Shown piece after piece: positions 25,711-35,186 of a stretch of DNA of 64,000 nt (positions are counted from its first letter, which is position 1; every line of letters begins with the position of its first letter). The notes beneath the pieces are model-generated. The model did no database searches and was not told the origin of the DNA. It was given only the letters and a program-made list of their open reading frames with translations. A program made the position numbers and the translations under genes. The DNA is from Flemingiibacterium sp045644145 (GTDB lineage Bacteria > Bacillota > Clostridia > Oscillospirales > CAG-272), in NCBI GenBank assembly GCA_045644145.1, contig JAZRGK010000025.1, positions 1 to 64,000 on the forward strand. Reading direction: 5' to 3'.

Positions 25711-26121
25711 TTACTGTACCAAAATATCCGAAATATCCACCGATTCTGCTTCCCCCCAAAGCTTTTCAAGCTTATAGAAGTCACGGCTGTCGCGGTTCAT
25801 AATATGCACCATAACACATCCGAAGTCGAGGACAATCCACTCCCCCTCAGAGTAGCCATCAATGCGATGGGGAGCAACTCCGCAAAGTCCCAACTTATAC
25901 TCAGCCTCACCGGCAAGCGCTTTTATATTGGTGTTAGATGTACCGCCGCATATTACGAAATAATCGGCGATTACAGTCTGATCCGCCACACGGAGAAGCT
26001 TTATATCCCTGCCTTTTTTCATGTCAAGCACATGCACGAGAGTTTTGGCGATCTCCAGCGGATCGGCGTTTGCAAGCTCCGGATGATTTTCGGGAGTTAT
26101 CATATCAAGTTTGTTTTCCAT
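25711..26121 (-). CDS. rsfS: Ribosomal silencing factor RsfS
   Basis: A 136-residue protein of the RsfS/Iojap family. Recognisable segments are DQTVIADYFVICGGTS and EGEWIVLDFGCVMVHIM. RsfS binds L14 on the 50S subunit and blocks subunit joining when nutrients are short. ATG at 26121 is chosen (AAAGGA 6 bases upstream) over an in-frame start five codons earlier. It follows the LCP-family gene by 38 bp. Confidence 0.95.
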   Translation of the reverse strand: MENKLDMITPENHPELANADPLEIAKTLVHVLDMKKGRDIKLLRVADQTVIADYFVICGGTSNTNIKALAGEAEYKLGLCGVAPHRIDGYSEGEWIVLDFGCVMVHIMNRDSRDFYKLEKLWGEAESVDISDILVQ

Positions 26122-26159
26122 ATAAGTTCCTTTCACAGTATATTATAAAATTTCCAAAA

Positions 26160-27365
26160 TCAGTATGTGGGGATGTTTATGCCATCCTCGTCTATTTTAT
26201 CTGCGGTTTCAACCACTGCACCTGACGCTTCGGCAAAATAGATTTTTGCGAATGCAGGAAAGTCCTCATCGGTAAATGCATTTGACGAGTCAAACATTTC
26301 TTCAGTTATGGGAAGGTTATAAACATTAAAATAGCGGTTTATTACATCAAGGGTATCAGCACGGTGCATAATATAGTACCATGCCCCCGATGTTGCACGG
26401 CAATCCTGTCCCGGAAGCGTCATCATAGACACATTTTCCATATCAACGGAGAGCAGTTCTTTTGCGTATATGATTATATCGGCAAGAGCTACATCTGTTG
26501 TGACATGTTTTATAGCCTGCTCCGCAAGCTGCGGTACTGTAGAAATGGACAGACTTGACGTGAGCTGCTTAAACAGCGCCGTCAAAAATATCTTCTGTGA
26601 ATTCATACGTCCGATATCGCCCTGAACAAAACCTGAGCGGTAACGTACAAACATCTCCGCTTCCTTGCCCCACAGAGTTTGAGGTCCTTTGTTTAAATGG
26701 ATATATAAGTCCTGATCCGGATCCTCGTAATGCATTTCGTATGGTACATCCATATATACGCCACCGATAACATCGATAATATTACGGAAGCCCTCAAGAT
26801 TTACAATAGCATATCCGTCTATCTGTATGCAAAGACTCTTTTCGAGTGCTTCTGCGGTCTTCTGCATACCCGCTTTAAGAAGCTCTATCTGGTTAAGCTT
26901 TGGGTTTTCGCTGTATGCGGCATTACGCTTTATTTTCATCATGGTATTAATTCTTCCGTGCATGCCGTCAAGCTCTGTATAGGTATCGCGCGGTATCTGC
27001 AGGACACTGAGGTTGCTCTCACGCATGTTGAAGTTTACTATCATCATTACATCCGTGTTCCATGCCTCCTTATCCCGTCCCATAACCAGAAAATTCACAA
27101 TCTCCGTATCGCGCAGATATACGTTTTCCGGTGGAACATCCTCGGTATCATTAGTTCCGTCATCTGACTGCCCTGTACTGTCAGGCTCAACTGTATCCAC
27201 CATAAACGGCGGAACATCGGTATCTACAGACGGTCTGTAGACTTCAAGAAATGTTGCTACACCCGCAATAGATAGGAAAATCACCGCACTTACAGCAATA
27301 AGTACTATCTTCCCTACAGCGACTCTGCCCTTTCTCGGACGTCTTTTATTCATTTGCCCTTTCAT
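26160..27365 (-). CDS. LytR-CpsA-Psr (LCP) family cell-envelope ligase
   Basis: A 401-residue protein: a short basic N-terminus, one transmembrane helix (about 19-42), an acidic linker and an extracellular LCP domain from about residue 95. Conserved Asp/Arg positions occur in NTDVMMIVNF, LQIPRDTY, KGPQTLWGKEAEMFVRYR and DIGRMNSQ. LCP enzymes transfer anionic polymers from undecaprenyl carriers to peptidoglycan. In Clostridia an LCP gene often sits between yqeK and rsfS, as here. ATG at 27365 has GAGGTG 9 bases upstream. Confidence 0.92.
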   Translation of the reverse strand: MKGQMNKRRPRKGRVAVGKIVLIAVSAVIFLSIAGVATFLEVYRPSVDTDVPPFMVDTVEPDSTGQSDDGTNDTEDVPPENVYLRDTEIVNFLVMGRDKEAWNTDVMMIVNFNMRESNLSVLQIPRDTYTELDGMHGRINTMMKIKRNAAYSENPKLNQIELLKAGMQKTAEALEKSLCIQIDGYAIVNLEGFRNIIDVIGGVYMDVPYEMHYEDPDQDLYIHLNKGPQTLWGKEAEMFVRYRSGFVQGDIGRMNSQKIFLTALFKQLTSSLSISTVPQLAEQAIKHVTTDVALADIIIYAKELLSVDMENVSMMTLPGQDCRATSGAWYYIMHRADTLDVINRYFNVYNLPITEEMFDSSNAFTDEDFPAFAKIYFAEASGAVVETADKIDEDGINIPTY

Positions 27366-27373
27366 CTATCAGT

Positions 27374-28006
27374 TCACCTCGACATTAAAAGAAAGCTGTT
27401 TCTTGCCGCCACAGTGTCGGCATGTATAGGCTTTCTGTCACCAACAAGCTCGTTTATCGTCATATCAAACGCCATAATCATTGTATTTTTCAAAAGCTTC
27501 TGCTTGCTTTCATCATCACTCGCAAGCAATAAACCGTCATAGAAAAATCTACGCAGCTCCACGCAGGACTCAAATGTACGAGTATCCTCTATAAAGTCTG
27601 CGAGGAACATGAGTATTTCACAAATATTCATGCCGCTATGACCGGTAGTGTGCCATCTTATTGCAGAAAGTATTTTTTCTTCCGCATATTCAGGGAAATC
27701 TCTCATTATAACCGCTTCGGCTGTACGAGAATGAAAAATTTTCGGTGTATATGTTTCCTCTGCCGTATATGCTATACCTGATTCCTCGCATATTTGCAAC
27801 TGTTTTATAAAAGGAAGTTCCTTTGTGATATCATGAAGCAAAGCCGCTGCTCTGAGAGAAAACTCATCTTCCGGCGCGTACACATGGCTAAGTTCACATA
27901 TCTCCCGTTCTACGGCATAGGTGTGTGCTAACCGTTTTTCGCTCATATACGGGCATATTTTGCCGCGAAGCTCCAAGAGGGCTTCTTCTTGTAATTCAGT
28001 TATCAT
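27374..28006 (-). CDS. yqeK: YqeK-type HD-domain hydrolase (Ap4A hydrolase family)
   Basis: A 210-residue HD-domain protein. The metal-binding residues appear in KRLAHTYAVE, AALLHDITKE and RWHTTGH. YqeK enzymes hydrolyse diadenosine tetraphosphate to two ADP. The gene overlaps the 3' end of nadD by 11 bp, the usual Firmicutes arrangement, so the two are translationally linked. Confidence 0.92.
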   Translation of the reverse strand: MITELQEEALLELRGKICPYMSEKRLAHTYAVEREICELSHVYAPEDEFSLRAAALLHDITKELPFIKQLQICEESGIAYTAEETYTPKIFHSRTAEAVIMRDFPEYAEEKILSAIRWHTTGHSGMNICEILMFLADFIEDTRTFESCVELRRFFYDGLLLASDDESKQKLLKNTMIMAFDMTINELVGDRKPIHADTVAARNSFLLMSR

Positions 28007-28643
28007 TATCGTTTTTCCTATAAAGACCGTTTTCTTTTATATATCTTGCCACGCGCATTGGAATATAGTCATCTGTTTCCCCATTAGCTTTAAGAGATGA
28101 TCTAAGCTCGGTAGAGGATATAACTATCGGCGTTTCGCAGATTTCGTGGATGCGCGCACCGAATTTCTCGGTATATTCTGCCTTTTTTTGTTCTATAGCC
28201 GGGGTATTGATCTCGTCTGTTTCCCGTCTGATAAGCACTATCTCCGCAAGAGAAAATATGTCGTCAGAACGATACCACTTCCCGAGGGTAAAAAACATAT
28301 CCGTTCCAACAAGCAGAAAAAGTTCTCTGTCAGATGCCGCAAAATGCTCAAGAGTAAGCACTGTATAGCTTTTTTCTTTGTTCACCGCTTCGAAATCGGA
28401 CACTTCGATCCTGCCGCCCTTATATGCCGTTGAATCCCCAAAAGCGAGACGTGCCATTTCAAGACGCTGTTCCACAGTTGCATCCGCAATCATCGGCTTA
28501 TGGGGCGGAACTGCCGTTGGTACTATAAGGACTTTATCAAGCTCCATCTTTTCAAGAAAAAGATGCGCCGACCTGACATGTCCCGAATGGATTGGTGAAA
28601 AAGCACCGCCGTATATTCCAAGTCGCTCTTTCCTGGTTGCCAT
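27996..28643 (-). CDS. nadD: Nicotinate-nucleotide adenylyltransferase
   Basis: A 215-residue nucleotidyltransferase with the T/HxGH signature in GGAFSPIHSGHV (residues about 11-22) and the C-terminal ISSTELR motif. It makes deamido-NAD from nicotinate mononucleotide and ATP. It starts 1 bp after the yhbY stop and overlaps yqeK. Confidence 0.96.
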   Translation of the reverse strand: MATRKERLGIYGGAFSPIHSGHVRSAHLFLEKMELDKVLIVPTAVPPHKPMIADATVEQRLEMARLAFGDSTAYKGGRIEVSDFEAVNKEKSYTVLTLEHFAASDRELFLLVGTDMFFTLGKWYRSDDIFSLAEIVLIRRETDEINTPAIEQKKAEYTEKFGARIHEICETPIVISSTELRSSLKANGETDDYIPMRVARYIKENGLYRKNDNDN

Positions 28644-28644
28644 T

Positions 28645-28944
28645 TTATTTTATCAGTGAAAGATCTATCTTCTTGTGATCAACAGACTCGCGGTACAACA
28701 CAAATCTCGTACCGATAACTTGTACCACATCCGCTCCCACTTCCTCGGCAATCAAATTTGCCGCTTCCTTGGCATTGTAGTCGCAGTTTTCCAAAACGCG
28801 AAGCTTAATAAGCTCCCTTGCCTCAAGGGCGTTTGAGATCTGCTCGCACATATTCTCGGAAATACCGCCCTTGCCTACCTGAAATATTGTATCGTATGTC
28901 TGCGCCATACCGCGAAGGTAGGCACGCTGTTTGCTTGTTAACAT
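28645..28944 (-). CDS. yhbY: YhbY-family RNA-binding protein (CRM domain)
   Basis: A 99-residue CRM-domain protein. It begins MLTSKQRAYLRGMAQTYDTI, then has the GKGG loop (QVGKGGIS) and a C-terminal IGTRFVLYRES. It is associated with the 50S precursor. Its start codon shares bases with the rdgB stop (ATGA). The order rdgB-yhbY-nadD-yqeK-rsfS is a common translation/nucleotide cluster of Firmicutes. Confidence 0.94.
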   Translation of the reverse strand: MLTSKQRAYLRGMAQTYDTIFQVGKGGISENMCEQISNALEARELIKLRVLENCDYNAKEAANLIAEEVGADVVQVIGTRFVLYRESVDHKKIDLSLIK

Positions 28945-29558
28945 CAGTTCTCTCCGTAGTTATCTATATATTCTTTAAATTTCACCGCAAACTCACGCAT
29001 CGCTTTGCCGCGATGGCTAACTGAGTTCTTCTCCTCGGGCGTAAGAGCCGCAAAAGTCTTGCCGAATGGCTCGTAGTAGAACAGCGGATCATATCCGAAT
29101 CCGCCATTTCCGTCCGGTGCATGGAGTATACGTCCCTCGCATACGCCGTGCACTGCAAAATGCGTACCATCCGGGAATGCGCAAGTTACAACTGTTCGGA
29201 ACTGCGCACCGCGCTTATCATCCGGCACATTTTCAAGCGCCTTAAGTAACTTGGAATTATTTTTCTCATCCGTGGCATCCTCGCCGCTGTAACGTGCGGA
29301 ATATATGCCCGGCGCACCATCAAGAGAATCTACCGTAAGCCCGGAATCGTCCGCAACACCTATATAACCGAGCTTTGCAGGCACGGATGCCTTTATAAGC
29401 GAATTTTCCTCGAAGCTGTTGCCGTCCTCAACAATTTCATCAGAGTATCCGATGTCGTCAAGGGACAGCACCTGTACTTTAGACGTAAGAGAACCGAGTA
29501 AAGTTTCAAGTTCCTTGATTTTTTTCTTATTTCTTGATGCAAGAACCAATTTTATCAT
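28944..29558 (-). CDS. rdgB: dITP/XTP pyrophosphatase (RdgB/HAM1 family)
   Basis: A 204-residue protein with the family opening LVLASRNKKKIKELE, the ADDSGL motif, and FGYDPLF near the middle. It hydrolyses non-canonical purine triphosphates to the monophosphate and so keeps inosine and xanthosine out of DNA and RNA. ATG at 29558 has GAGGA 7 bases upstream; the longer frame from 29600 would extend into ftsY. It lies 16 bp after ftsY. Confidence 0.95.
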   Translation of the reverse strand: MIKLVLASRNKKKIKELETLLGSLTSKVQVLSLDDIGYSDEIVEDGNSFEENSLIKASVPAKLGYIGVADDSGLTVDSLDGAPGIYSARYSGEDATDEKNNSKLLKALENVPDDKRGAQFRTVVTCAFPDGTHFAVHGVCEGRILHAPDGNGGFGYDPLFYYEPFGKTFAALTPEEKNSVSHRGKAMREFAVKFKEYIDNYGEN

Positions 29559-29574
29559 AGATCCATCCTCAAAA

Positions 29575-30483
29575 TCACGATTCAAAAAGCGCGTCAACAA
29601 ACTCTTTTGCGGAAAACTCCTGCATATCGTCCATTTTTTCGCCTACACCGATAAATTTCACGGGTATATCAAGCTCTTTTTTAATTGAGAACACGATACC
29701 GCCCTTTGCCGTACCGTCAAGCTTTGTGAGAACAAGTCCGGTTATGTTCGCCGCATTCTTAAATTCCTTCGCCTGATTTACAGCATTCTGACCGGTGGTT
29801 GCATCAAGCACAAGAAGCGTTTCGCGGGATGCACCCGGAAGCTCGCGTTCAATAACGCGGTTTATCTTAGCAAGCTCATCCATAAGATTCTTCTTGTTGT
29901 GAAGTCTTCCGGCAGTATCAACTATGAGGACGTCCGCCTCGCGCTTCTTTGCTGCGGAAACCGCATCAAACACTACCGCCGCCGGGTCTGAACCCTCAGT
30001 ATGCTTTATAAGCTCCACTCCTACACGATCAGCCCATACCTGAAGCTGGTCTATAGCCGCCGCACGGAAGGTATCAGCCGCCGCAAGCACGACACGCTTG
30101 TTCTGGCTTTTGAGCCTGTTTGCTATTTTTGCAATAGAGGTGGTTTTTCCAACACCGTTTACGCCGATAACAAGTATCACGCTGGGAGTGCTTTCAAGCT
30201 TCAACCCCTCGCCGTCACCTATCATTTCCGTAAGGATAGACTGTAAAGCAACACGGCAATCCTCAGGCTCGGTAATACGCTCATCCTTTATCTTCTCGCG
30301 CAGAGCTTCAATTATCGCCTCAGAGGAATTAACGCCAACATCAGCCATAATAAGAAGCTCCTCAAGCTCCTCAAGCATGTCCTCGTCAACCCTTACAAAG
30401 CTTTTGAAAAGGTTGTCAACCTGCTTGAAGATAGCATTTTTGGTTTTTGAAAGTCCTTCTTTAAGTCGGTCAAAAAATCCCAT
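29575..30483 (-). CDS. ftsY: Signal recognition particle receptor FtsY
   Basis: A 302-residue SRP receptor GTPase with a short N region and full NG domain: P-loop GVNGVGKT at 107-114, DTAGR, and TKLDGTAKGG. It targets SRP-ribosome complexes to the membrane translocon; the SRP RNA gene is in this window at 47378-47681. It starts directly after the smc stop (TAAATG junction), a standard smc-ftsY pair. Confidence 0.97.
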   Translation of the reverse strand: MGFFDRLKEGLSKTKNAIFKQVDNLFKSFVRVDEDMLEELEELLIMADVGVNSSEAIIEALREKIKDERITEPEDCRVALQSILTEMIGDGEGLKLESTPSVILVIGVNGVGKTTSIAKIANRLKSQNKRVVLAAADTFRAAAIDQLQVWADRVGVELIKHTEGSDPAAVVFDAVSAAKKREADVLIVDTAGRLHNKKNLMDELAKINRVIERELPGASRETLLVLDATTGQNAVNQAKEFKNAANITGLVLTKLDGTAKGGIVFSIKKELDIPVKFIGVGEKMDDMQEFSAKEFVDALFES

Positions 30484-33400
30484 TTATTTTGTTTCTCCCA
30501 AATTCTCCTCTGCCTCGTTAATATCAAGGGGCAGAACTGTTGAAATACCTCGCTCCTGCATGGTAACGCCGTAAATACGGTCGGCGATCTCCATAGTACC
30601 GCGACGGTGCGTAATAACGATAAACTGTGTCCTCTTAGCATAACGGCTGAGGTAGTCCGCAAAGCGGAATACGTTTGCATCGTCAAGCGCCGCCTCAACC
30701 TCGTCAAAGATACAGAACGGGGTTGGATTCACTCTGAGTATTGCAAATATCAGCGCGATAGCTACAAACGCCTGCTCGCCGCCCGAAAGAAGCGTCATAC
30801 TCTTTATAACCTTACCGGGCGGTGCTACGCGGATCTCAATGCCGCTGGTGAGCACGTTCTCGGGGTCGGTAAGCGACAGCTCGGCAGTACCGCCGCCGAA
30901 CAGCTCGCTGAAAACGGTCTTGAAGTTGCGGTCGATCTCGTAAAACGCTGATGTAAAGGTTTCCCTCATTTCCGTTTCAAGCTTTACGATGATTTCAAGC
31001 AGATTATCCTTGGATTTCTCAAGATCGGCTATCTGCTCCGTCATAAAGTCGTAACGGCTCTTTACTTCCGCATATTCTTCAATTGCGTTTACATTTACAC
31101 TGCCAAGGCTCTTAAGCTTATTTTTGTATTCCGTAAGCTCAGTGTGAACTTCCTTGTAATTATCCTCGGTAACTTTGGGATATCCGCATTCCTTCGCTGT
31201 GGAATAAGTAAGCTCGTACTCGTCCCAAAGACGTTCCGTCAGCTTATCACGCTCATCGGAAAGGTTCTTCACGCGGTTCTCCGCAAGAGTATGATCGCGG
31301 AAGCAAAGCTCACGCTTGCTTGTTTTCTCTCGTATCTGAGCACGAAGCTGATTCAGCTTCTGGTCGTACTCAAGATTCTTTGCAAAGGTGGTTCCACGCT
31401 CATTTTCAAGCTGTTCAATGGAAGCCGACAGCGCGGAAAGCTCCTCGCGCATTGCCACCAAATTCTCGGAAGCCGCCGCGTTTTCCTCTGTAAGTGCATC
31501 ACAAATACGGTCGTTTTCCTCAGATTCATTTTCGTTTTCGTTAAGCCTTGCGTTTGTCTGTTCCACTTCCAGCGTGGCAAGTTCAACATCCTTGCCTGCC
31601 TCTGCGCGGCGCACAAGCAGCTCATTTCTAAGGCGTTCGCAGTCGTCGATTATCTCCTCAAGCTCACCGAGCTTCGAGATTCCGCTTTCGCGCTCCGCCG
31701 TAAGCTTCTCGGAGCTTCCGGCAATGCTTTCTATCTCCGCCTTTATTGCGGCGATACCCTCAGCACGTCTTGTTGCATCCGTCTTTACCGCTTCAAGATC
31801 GCGTTCAAGGGACGCACGCATATTGCGCTCTCCGCCGATCTGACTGCGGATGACCTCAAGCTGTGTATTTTCCGCCCCCATAAGGGATTCCAGCATGGCG
31901 ATCTGCGAAGATATACCAGAAGCTTCCTTGCTTTTGGCATTTATGGCATTGTCACACTTTACCTGCTCCCGCTTAAGCTCCTCTAATTTCGCATTAAGCG
32001 CTTCCGAATCACGTTTCAGCGTTTCGGTTTCGGTACGGCGGGTAAGCATACCCGAATCACGCTTCGCCGAACCGCCCGTAAATGAACCGCCGGCGTTTAT
32101 GATCTGTCCGTCAAGAGTCACCACGCGCACCTTATAGCCCGTAGCCTTTGCCATTGCCGCACCGTTATCGATATTATCGAATATAAGCGTAGCGCCAAGA
32201 AGATTTCTTATGACACCGCCGAATTTCTCATCGAACTCTATAACCTTGTCCGCAGTGCCGAGATATCCCTCGTACTTTGCGCACTCCGCCTCGGGAATTT
32301 GACTGTAACGGGGCTTCATGGAGCTTATGGGATAGAAAGTTGCTCTTCCGGCATTCTTATTCTTCAAATGACGGATAGCCGCCTTAGCGGTATTCTCGTC
32401 GTCGACTATTATATTCTGTATGTTTGCACCAAGCGCGGTTTCAATAGCCAACGTATATCTAGCGCCCACATTGATAAGCCTTGATACAGGCCCGTATATT
32501 CTTCCGCTTGCCGAGTCCATATCGGACACACGCTTAGTTCCCTCAATATGTCCGGCATCGTATTCGCTCATTACAAAGCGCACGCTCTGGGCATATCCCT
32601 CAAACAACTCCTCCATACGGCGGATAGCATCAATGCGGTGCTTTTTTGCTGTATATTCAAGGTAAACCTCGTTTGCCTTATCAATAAGCTCCTGCTTTTC
32701 GCCTTTAAGCTTTTCTGCTTCGCTGCTGAGCACAGCCATCTTAGAATTAAATTCATCACACTTAGCCCGATAATCGGCTATTACCTTATCGGCTTTTTGG
32801 GCACGGGCTTCCAGCATGTTAAGGCTTTCCGTATATTTTTCGATCTCTGCTTTAAGAGATTCCGCTTTGTCGCTGTCAGTTTTCTCGTTGGTGTCAAGTA
32901 CCGAAAGGCGTATACGGAGATCTACTAACTTTTCCTCGCCGCCCTTAAGCCGGACAAGCTCCGCTTCAAGCTTTTCGCGAAGCATATCGCGTTTTTCTTT
33001 AGCATTCTCACTTTTAGCCGCGGTTTCTTCAAGCTGTGCGGTAAGCTCATCTGCTTTGAGGACAGCCTGCTTCAGTGCATCCCCTTTTTCCGCAAGAAGC
33101 GCTTGAAGCTGTGCCATACGCTCCGCAAATTTCTGTTTCGCATCCGTTTTTTCCGAAATCTGCACCTCTCTGTGCGCAATATCGTTTTCCGTAAGTCTTA
33201 TTTTGCTGTCAAGCTCATGTGATGCGTTTCTTGTTTCGCCTATTCGGGATTGTAACTGTTCCTGTTTGTATTTCGACTCTTGGGAAGCCTCATACACACG
33301 CTCGTTCTGATTTTCCAGCGTTTCAAGAGCTTCGCTGACTATATCAAGTTCGTTTTTCGCAAGCTTCAAGCGGTCTTCCGCCTCTTTAAGGTCAGCGGAA

Positions 33401-34110
33401 AGCTTATCCGTATCGTAGATCCAGATAGAAACGTCGTCGCGTTTCTTTATCTCAAAATATTCGAGATATTTTTTAGCCTTTTCTGACTCTCTTTCAAGGG
33501 GGCCAACGCGTCCCTCAAGCTCGGACATAATATCGCGAAGTCTTGTAAGATTATCATCAACTCCCGACAGCTTATTCTCCGCTTCTTCTTTCTTATAGCG
33601 GTATTTGGATATACCTGCCGCTTCCTCGAAAATAGAACGGCGATCCTCGCTCTTTCGTGAAATTATCTCCGCAATACGTCCCTGACCGATAATGGAATAT
33701 CCCTCTCTGCCAACGCCCGTATTCATGAAAAGCTCATGAATATCACGAAGTCTTACGGGTTTTCTGTTAATAAAATATTCGCTCTCGCCCTTTCGGTAGT
33801 AGCGGCGTGTTACGGAAACTTCATCGTAAGGGGTGTCCATCTGACGGTCGGAGTTATCGAAAGTAACCGACACCTCGGCGAAATTCATCTGCTTTCGGTC
33901 ATCAGTACCGCCGAAGATAACGTCCTCCATTTTTGTACCGCGTATCTGTCTTGATGACACCTCACCAAGCACCCAACGCATAGCATCGGAAATATTGGAT
34001 TTTCCGCTCCCGTTAGGTCCTACTACCACCGTTGCACCGCGGTCGAAATTAAGCACAGTGCGGTCGGGAAAGGACTTGAAACCGAACAGCTCAAGTGATT
34101 TTAAATACAT
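30484..34110 (-). CDS. smc: Chromosome segregation protein SMC
   Basis: A 1208-residue SMC: N-terminal ATPase half with GPNGSGKSN near residues 33-41, long coiled coils, a hinge at about 500-680 (flanked by GRIYGPVSRLINV and GGSFTGGSAK), and a C-terminal half with the signature LLSGGEQAFVAIAL and Walker B FCIFDEVEAALD. It compacts and segregates the chromosome with ScpAB. It lies 53 bp after the radical SAM gene; that gap holds a small hairpin. AAAGGAG precedes the ATG. Confidence 0.98.
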   Translation of the reverse strand: MYLKSLELFGFKSFPDRTVLNFDRGATVVVGPNGSGKSNISDAMRWVLGEVSSRQIRGTKMEDVIFGGTDDRKQMNFAEVSVTFDNSDRQMDTPYDEVSVTRRYYRKGESEYFINRKPVRLRDIHELFMNTGVGREGYSIIGQGRIAEIISRKSEDRRSIFEEAAGISKYRYKKEEAENKLSGVDDNLTRLRDIMSELEGRVGPLERESEKAKKYLEYFEIKKRDDVSIWIYDTDKLSADLKEAEDRLKLAKNELDIVSEALETLENQNERVYEASQESKYKQEQLQSRIGETRNASHELDSKIRLTENDIAHREVQISEKTDAKQKFAERMAQLQALLAEKGDALKQAVLKADELTAQLEETAAKSENAKEKRDMLREKLEAELVRLKGGEEKLVDLRIRLSVLDTNEKTDSDKAESLKAEIEKYTESLNMLEARAQKADKVIADYRAKCDEFNSKMAVLSSEAEKLKGEKQELIDKANEVYLEYTAKKHRIDAIRRMEELFEGYAQSVRFVMSEYDAGHIEGTKRVSDMDSASGRIYGPVSRLINVGARYTLAIETALGANIQNIIVDDENTAKAAIRHLKNKNAGRATFYPISSMKPRYSQIPEAECAKYEGYLGTADKVIEFDEKFGGVIRNLLGATLIFDNIDNGAAMAKATGYKVRVVTLDGQIINAGGSFTGGSAKRDSGMLTRRTETETLKRDSEALNAKLEELKREQVKCDNAINAKSKEASGISSQIAMLESLMGAENTQLEVIRSQIGGERNMRASLERDLEAVKTDATRRAEGIAAIKAEIESIAGSSEKLTAERESGISKLGELEEIIDDCERLRNELLVRRAEAGKDVELATLEVEQTNARLNENENESEENDRICDALTEENAAASENLVAMREELSALSASIEQLENERGTTFAKNLEYDQKLNQLRAQIREKTSKRELCFRDHTLAENRVKNLSDERDKLTERLWDEYELTYSTAKECGYPKVTEDNYKEVHTELTEYKNKLKSLGSVNVNAIEEYAEVKSRYDFMTEQIADLEKSKDNLLEIIVKLETEMRETFTSAFYEIDRNFKTVFSELFGGGTAELSLTDPENVLTSGIEIRVAPPGKVIKSMTLLSGGEQAFVAIALIFAILRVNPTPFCIFDEVEAALDDANVFRFADYLSRYAKRTQFIVITHRRGTMEIADRIYGVTMQERGISTVLPLDINEAEENLGETK

Positions 34111-34143
34111 ATTTGGTTATCTCCTTTCCCTCGTTATATTTCC

Positions 34144-34161
34144 GCGAAGCCTACGCTTCGC
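34144..34161 (-). repeat. Intercistronic hairpin upstream of smc
   Basis: Perfect 7-bp stem GCGAAGC / GCTTCGC with a 4-base loop between the radical SAM gene and smc. No T tract follows on the minus strand, so it is more likely an mRNA-stability or processing element than a terminator. Confidence 0.45.
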
Positions 34162-34163
34162 CT

Positions 34164-35186
34164 TTAACATTCTATCGTTATATTGTACCGACTAAGTGAT
34201 GGGTTTTCGATTGTTTTCACGCTCTTCACAGCGTATTCCCTTTGAAGCCTCAGTTTATTCATGTGCTTCTGCCCAGACACCTTTGAAACCTCGCCAATAG
34301 GTACATGAATCCGTATATCGCGCCCGGAAAGCTTGTCGGTCAGCCCGTTTGCCTCTATGAAAGCGCGTATTTTTCTGTAATAAAGCTCCGAGTACACCAT
34401 CTCGCCTACAGCGCTGTGATATTCGCCTGCCGCTATAGTCCCCGGCTCGAAAAGGTTGTCCGCCGCACAGAGTCCAAGCCGTATAACGGGAATCTCGCTT
34501 TCAGCAAACACCGTGAGCACATCCGCGGAACGCTGTACCGCTTCAGAAAGCGTCAGCGGCATATATTCGCCTCTATTCATCATTTCGCAAAGCTCGGTTT
34601 CGGTAAATACCACCGTGGGATATATCCGTGCCGCATCACAGCCAAGGGAAACGATTTTTCTCGCCGTTTCGACCTCACTCTGTTCCGTGGACATAGGAAG
34701 GCCTATCATCATCTGTCCCACAAGATTAAATCCGTGCTCCTTTATCATTCGGCAAGCGGCTTCCGCGCACTCTGCTGTATGTCCGCGCTTTGATGCGGCA
34801 AGCACATCCTGCGCCATGCTTTGAAGCCCCAATTCTATAGCCGTAACGCCGTGTGACTTCAAAATATCAAGTATCTCGTGATCAATATAATCCGGACGTG
34901 TGGACAGCCGCACCGCGCTTGCCTTGCCTTCGCGGATATAGTGCTTCGCAAGACCGAGAAGATACAGCATATCACCTCTGTCGATGCCGGTGAAGCTTCC
35001 GCCGAAAAATGCTATCTCTACCTCGGAGTCAGAATAATCCACAGTTTCAAACGCACGCTCAAGCTCATCCTTTACGGAAGCTATATCAAAATCCATCTTC
35101 CCCGATATGCGCCGCTGATTGCAGAAAACGCAGTTGTTTGGGCATCCAAGATGTGGGATGAATACGGGAATGTTTATATGTCTCAT
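34164..35186 (-). CDS. Radical SAM protein, Elp3-like
   Basis: A 340-residue radical SAM protein with the iron-sulfur triad in GCPNNCVFCNQ (CxxxCxxC, residues about 14-22), GGSFTGI, and ELGLQSMAQDVL. The pattern is close to the radical SAM half of Elp3/MiaB-like tRNA-modification enzymes, without an acetyltransferase domain. Such genes are commonly placed between rnc and smc in Clostridia. Its start overlaps the rnc stop by 4 bp. The substrate is not known; a tRNA is plausible from context. Confidence 0.85.
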   Translation of the reverse strand: MRHINIPVFIPHLGCPNNCVFCNQRRISGKMDFDIASVKDELERAFETVDYSDSEVEIAFFGGSFTGIDRGDMLYLLGLAKHYIREGKASAVRLSTRPDYIDHEILDILKSHGVTAIELGLQSMAQDVLAASKRGHTAECAEAACRMIKEHGFNLVGQMMIGLPMSTEQSEVETARKIVSLGCDAARIYPTVVFTETELCEMMNRGEYMPLTLSEAVQRSADVLTVFAESEIPVIRLGLCAADNLFEPGTIAAGEYHSAVGEMVYSELYYRKIRAFIEANGLTDKLSGRDIRIHVPIGEVSKVSGQKHMNKLRLQREYAVKSVKTIENPSLSRYNITIEC